Shown one piece after another: positions 61,184 through 64,000 of a DNA stretch of 64,000 nucleotides. The notes under the pieces are model-generated. The model searched no databases, was not told where the DNA came from, and saw nothing but the letters and a program-made list of their open reading frames with translations. This DNA comes from Tanypteryx hageni (Eukaryota > Arthropoda > Insecta > Odonata > Petaluridae). The DNA is taken from the NCBI GenBank assembly GCA_028673005.1, contig CM054116.1, forward strand, positions 18,051,840 through 18,115,839, given 5' to 3'. A program made the position numbers and the translations under genes. Position 1 is the stretch's first letter. Each line of letters begins with the position of its first letter.

Positions 61184-63308
61184 GGATACTGCCATAGAAC
61201 GTTATGGGACTAAGGCGTAAATCATTCGCTTCTCTCAGAATGGAACCAAATATCAAGGTAATAGAAAAAATAATGTTTATAATAGTTATCGTTTTGTAGC
61301 TTAGTAGCTGACGACATTGTTCCAGTCTCGTATGATTTTTTTCGGAAGGAGCTGGAGAAAGTTGGATTGCATAGGTCAAGCTTTTTTTACAGAGATGTGG
61401 GTTTAAGAGGTAAACGTTTTAGGTTCTCGGTTTTATTTGACATAAAATACGCCATAAAATGCAATTCGTTTGTAAGTGGTGCACACGGATGAAAGGTAAG
61501 CGTAAAGCAAAGCAGCGGTGAAATCGAGAGACGTGACCTATCATTTGCATGGAGTGCACTAATTGATATCAGCGGATCTAGGTGGTATACCGTTTTATTT
61601 TCACCGCGTGGGGGAGATTTTTAGTCATGTTCGGAGGTCCTTAGCAGAAAACTATCGCAAAAATAATCGCTGCGAGCATAATGGTAATTTTCGAAGACCG
61701 GTGGCGCAATTATGAAGCCTGCATAAGAATTTTCGTAGCACAGTCAGGAGATGAAACTAACATTGTGGCAGGGTCTAATGTCATTCATTCCCGTTCCCAT
61801 TTCAATACAAGGAGCAAGTATTCTCGTGCGAGTTTATCTAGTACTTATGTCTTTACCGAATCGATGCTTAAGCAAGTCAGGAAAGTGTATCACAAATAGG
61901 CGCGTCTCGTTCGATTTAGTGTATGAAACTAAACGATACGATTTGAACGAACGCACGGCATAGAACTGCAAAACACCACGATCCTATTTTATCTCTCCGT
62001 CGACTAAAAATCCCTTCACTTCCTGACTTGGTGCATTAATAAACACATTACGTAATTTTATTTAGTACATACTGCAAAACGATACAGAAGAAATGATTCC
62101 AGGTAAATATTCAATTTTTATTTACGCAGGTATTTATTTTCTAATCAGTTTTAATCAACCAAACAATCGACAATTATTTTAAACGTACCCACCTCACATC
62201 AGATCATTAGTTGTAATATTTACGTTTCCGTTCTTTCTTCATCTTAGATATCCCCTTTTCCTTCTGCTTACTTAATCATTCATGCCCACGTAAGGAATTC
62301 AATGTATTTATGTAGCTACATATAGCAGATTTACTTCCGTAACCAACAAGTTTGTTTACGTTGACAACTATTAGGCAGCTCTGCATGAATTTCTCTAACT
62401 TCAGAGCGAATTACAAATTATTTGTTTCCCGATAACGGCCACTCCTACCATAAAAATGTATACGGAACGAAATACTGTACTAGTTCTACAGGTTCTGTTT
62501 GAAAACCTTTTTGATATGACCAATACTTTACGAGATATGACGGAGAGCTCATTTTTTGTCACCAGTAAAGTGGTGCCCCTGATTGACTTCCGAGATTCAT
62601 TTATGTGTTTTTCATGTTCACTCATTCTTGATCTCATTCTTAATCTTAGATCACCATAACTCCGTTTATGTTATCATGATAGTCACGATGTACCACTCTT
62701 ATTTTTCCAACAGGGCGCCCTCTACAACATCAAATCCAAGACCATCATTGTTTTATTGACGCTTCTCCGTATTTTCATAACGATTGAGATAATCAAAATT
62801 TTGAAAGTATCCCTTATCACTTATATATTGCTGGATGCTTTATTTAACGACAAAATTCTCAAAATTATAAACAGTGTATTTTTCAAATTAAAAAAATATA
62901 TTTGCTTTATTTATCGACTGGGGATGAGGAAAATTTCAAATTTTTATCGAAAGTTAGAAAACAGTATTTGGGCGACGTGGGATGGCTTCCTGATAACAAA
63001 CTTCATAGAAACACGTAAGTATTGCAGAATACTTTAATCAGTAATGGTGGGAAAGCCCTCGAAATTATTTTCCACTTTATATTTACGTATTTAGTAACCG
63101 GCGTTGCTCGAGAATTTAGTTATTTAATCGCGGTTAATACATGTGATTTCATTTTTTTTACTTTTAGATGAAATTCCACTGGAAATGTGGGAGTACGTCC
63201 AGCCTCTACTCCTAGAAGGGAAACATTAAGGGGTTGGTACCCTCCGCCGAGAATTTGGTTCTGAACCCGATGTATAAACCCTGCCAAGATGATGGAGAGA
63301 ACGACGAC
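61184..63308. other. Unidentified AT-rich DNA, inverted arm
   Basis: Reverse-complement counterpart of 171-2290. It retains the 37-bp segment that units B and C lack (near 62245-62300) and has private SNPs. Short frames at 61681-61963, 62456-62659 and 62756-63037 (plus) are not recognisable proteins. Confidence 0.5.
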
Positions 63309-63398
63309 GTCGCACTGGATGCGGCTTCCGGTGCCGCCTGCGTAGGCCGGCACGTGCCTTCCTACGCAGGCGGCGCCCGAAGCTGCATCCAGTGCGAC
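63309..63398. repeat. 90-bp GC-rich palindrome, inverted arm
   Basis: Reverse-complement copy. One base next to the core differs from the other three (GGCCGGCACG instead of GGCTGGCACG). The stem is otherwise preserved. Confidence 0.9.
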
Positions 63399-64000
63399 GT
63401 ATCGATCCCTGAAGAAGATCTTTGGGATCGAAACGTCGGATTGCCATGCGCCATCATACGCAGCAGCTACCGGCAGCAGCACCCAGCGCTACGCTGGCGA
63501 TAGCTTCGCCGTAAACGATAACAACACCTTTTACATCGGTTTCAGAGCTCAAGGACCGGACTACATCTTCGAGGGTAGCAAGGCGTGCTCCGATGCAACC
63601 ATCCGGATGTGAGTTCGAAATATCAAAATTATAAAGATGAGAAAAGAATTGCAGTGAAATTCTCGAATGAGAATTAAATGGAATAAAATGGAACAAAGGA
63701 GGGGGAAAAGTAAATGAACAGAAAACTCTATTTATTTTACAATCGGTACGAGTTGGAAAGTCGATATCACCGTGGTGAAATATTTTTCGATAAAAAGATT
63801 CAATAGAACGTCTTCGAGAAAAAAATGTCCTTCTCACTTTAACCTTTGTCGACGTTTAGTTCCGAAACTGCGAGGTGCCCTTTTCGAAATAAATCACCAT
63901 TAAATTGTCGCTCGCCGATATAATTTTCGTAGCGATAGATATAAACAAAATATGTGATATTATGACTGGGATTTTCTAGAAAATTTTCTTTGAAACTATA
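63399..64000. other. Inverted arm: GC-rich leader and unit-end DNA
   Basis: Reverse complement of the unit start flank and of the end of the preceding unit (about 18840-19369 in unit A coordinates). The arm thus crosses the unit boundary, which implies that a tandem array also existed, or exists, in inverted orientation. It has more SNPs here than units A and B have from each other. Confidence 0.7.

Larger units (their letters stand above)
51457..64000 (-). repeat. Inverted copy of the macro-unit, large inverted-repeat arm
   Basis: Position 51457 is the complement of 47077 in unit C. From there the reverse complement of the unit is read back through its start and into the end of the preceding unit, leaving the window at the equivalent of about 18840 of unit A. 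The arms are separated by 4.38 kb (47078-51456). The arm shares some variants only with unit A (the tRNA-like insertion, the 37-bp segment) and others only with B and C (the 250-bp block). It also lacks 525 bp and contains 3.6 kb not found in the tandem units. Confidence 0.93.

Noticed and set aside
51457..64000. Inverted arm as a simple fold-back sequencing artefact
   Set aside because: Arms differ by SNPs, a 525-bp deletion and a 3.6-kb block, and the junction contains a templated insert; a fold-back read would give near-identical arms.

Overview
This window looks like repetitive, AT-rich DNA from the nuclear genome of an animal, most likely an insect or other arthropod. The evidence is short ORFs, tRNA-derived SINE-like elements, a jockey-type LINE fragment, a PIF/Harbinger fragment, two different hAT/ZMYM1-like transposase remnants, a hAT MITE, a Tc1/IS630-type transposase pseudogene and long (AT)n tracts. 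I found no intact host gene, no rRNA, no functional tRNA and no CRISPR array. Nothing suggests a prokaryote.

The main feature is large-scale architecture. A macro-unit of about 19.2 kb is repeated head to tail: unit A (1-19369), unit B (19370-38537, period 19168) and unit C (from 38538, truncated at 51200). Next comes a 256-bp direct copy of an internal piece of unit C (51201-51456). After that the same macro-unit resumes in inverted orientation (51457-64000) and runs off the window. Units B and C agree everywhere I compared up to 49462, apart from (AT)n length. Units A and B agree from 10569 onward. The whole block 10569-49462 is therefore one period seen twice. Unit A's first 10.5 kb, the last 2 kb of unit C and the inverted arm carry distinguishing SNPs and indels.

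Layout of a unit, in unit A coordinates: a GC-rich 90-bp near-perfect palindrome (81-170); unidentified AT-rich DNA with an RFX X-box-like site (2297-2310); a ~115-130 bp minisatellite carrying a tRNA-like element (2652-3300); a MADF-like coding fragment (3364-3633, minus); the N-terminal part of a hAT-like transposase joined by deletion to the 3' end of a SINE (5700-6053); an (AT)n tract (6979-7072); a LINE reverse transcriptase C-terminus (8350-8979, minus); a second, ZMYM1-like hAT pseudogene in two pieces (9060-9430 and 10308-11169); a Harbinger transposase fragment (11460-11953); dispersed ~145-bp repeats with a SWIM-like coding relic between them (12111-13014); a 319-bp hAT MITE (13382-13700); a poly-A SINE (14367-14529); short tandem repeats (15378-16385); a Tc1/IS630-like transposase pseudogene (16397-17068, minus); another short tandem array (17131-17276); then unidentified DNA to the unit end.

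The inverted arm is not a simple fold-back. It differs from the tandem units by SNPs and a 525-bp deletion. It also has about 3.6 kb (53709-57290) missing from all three tandem units, including the continuation of the hAT gene and the 5' part of the SINE. The tandem units are therefore the deleted, derived form at that site. The sequence fits a locus expanded by unequal exchange and then rearranged by template switching; the transposon remnants are passengers, and no genes here appear to work together.
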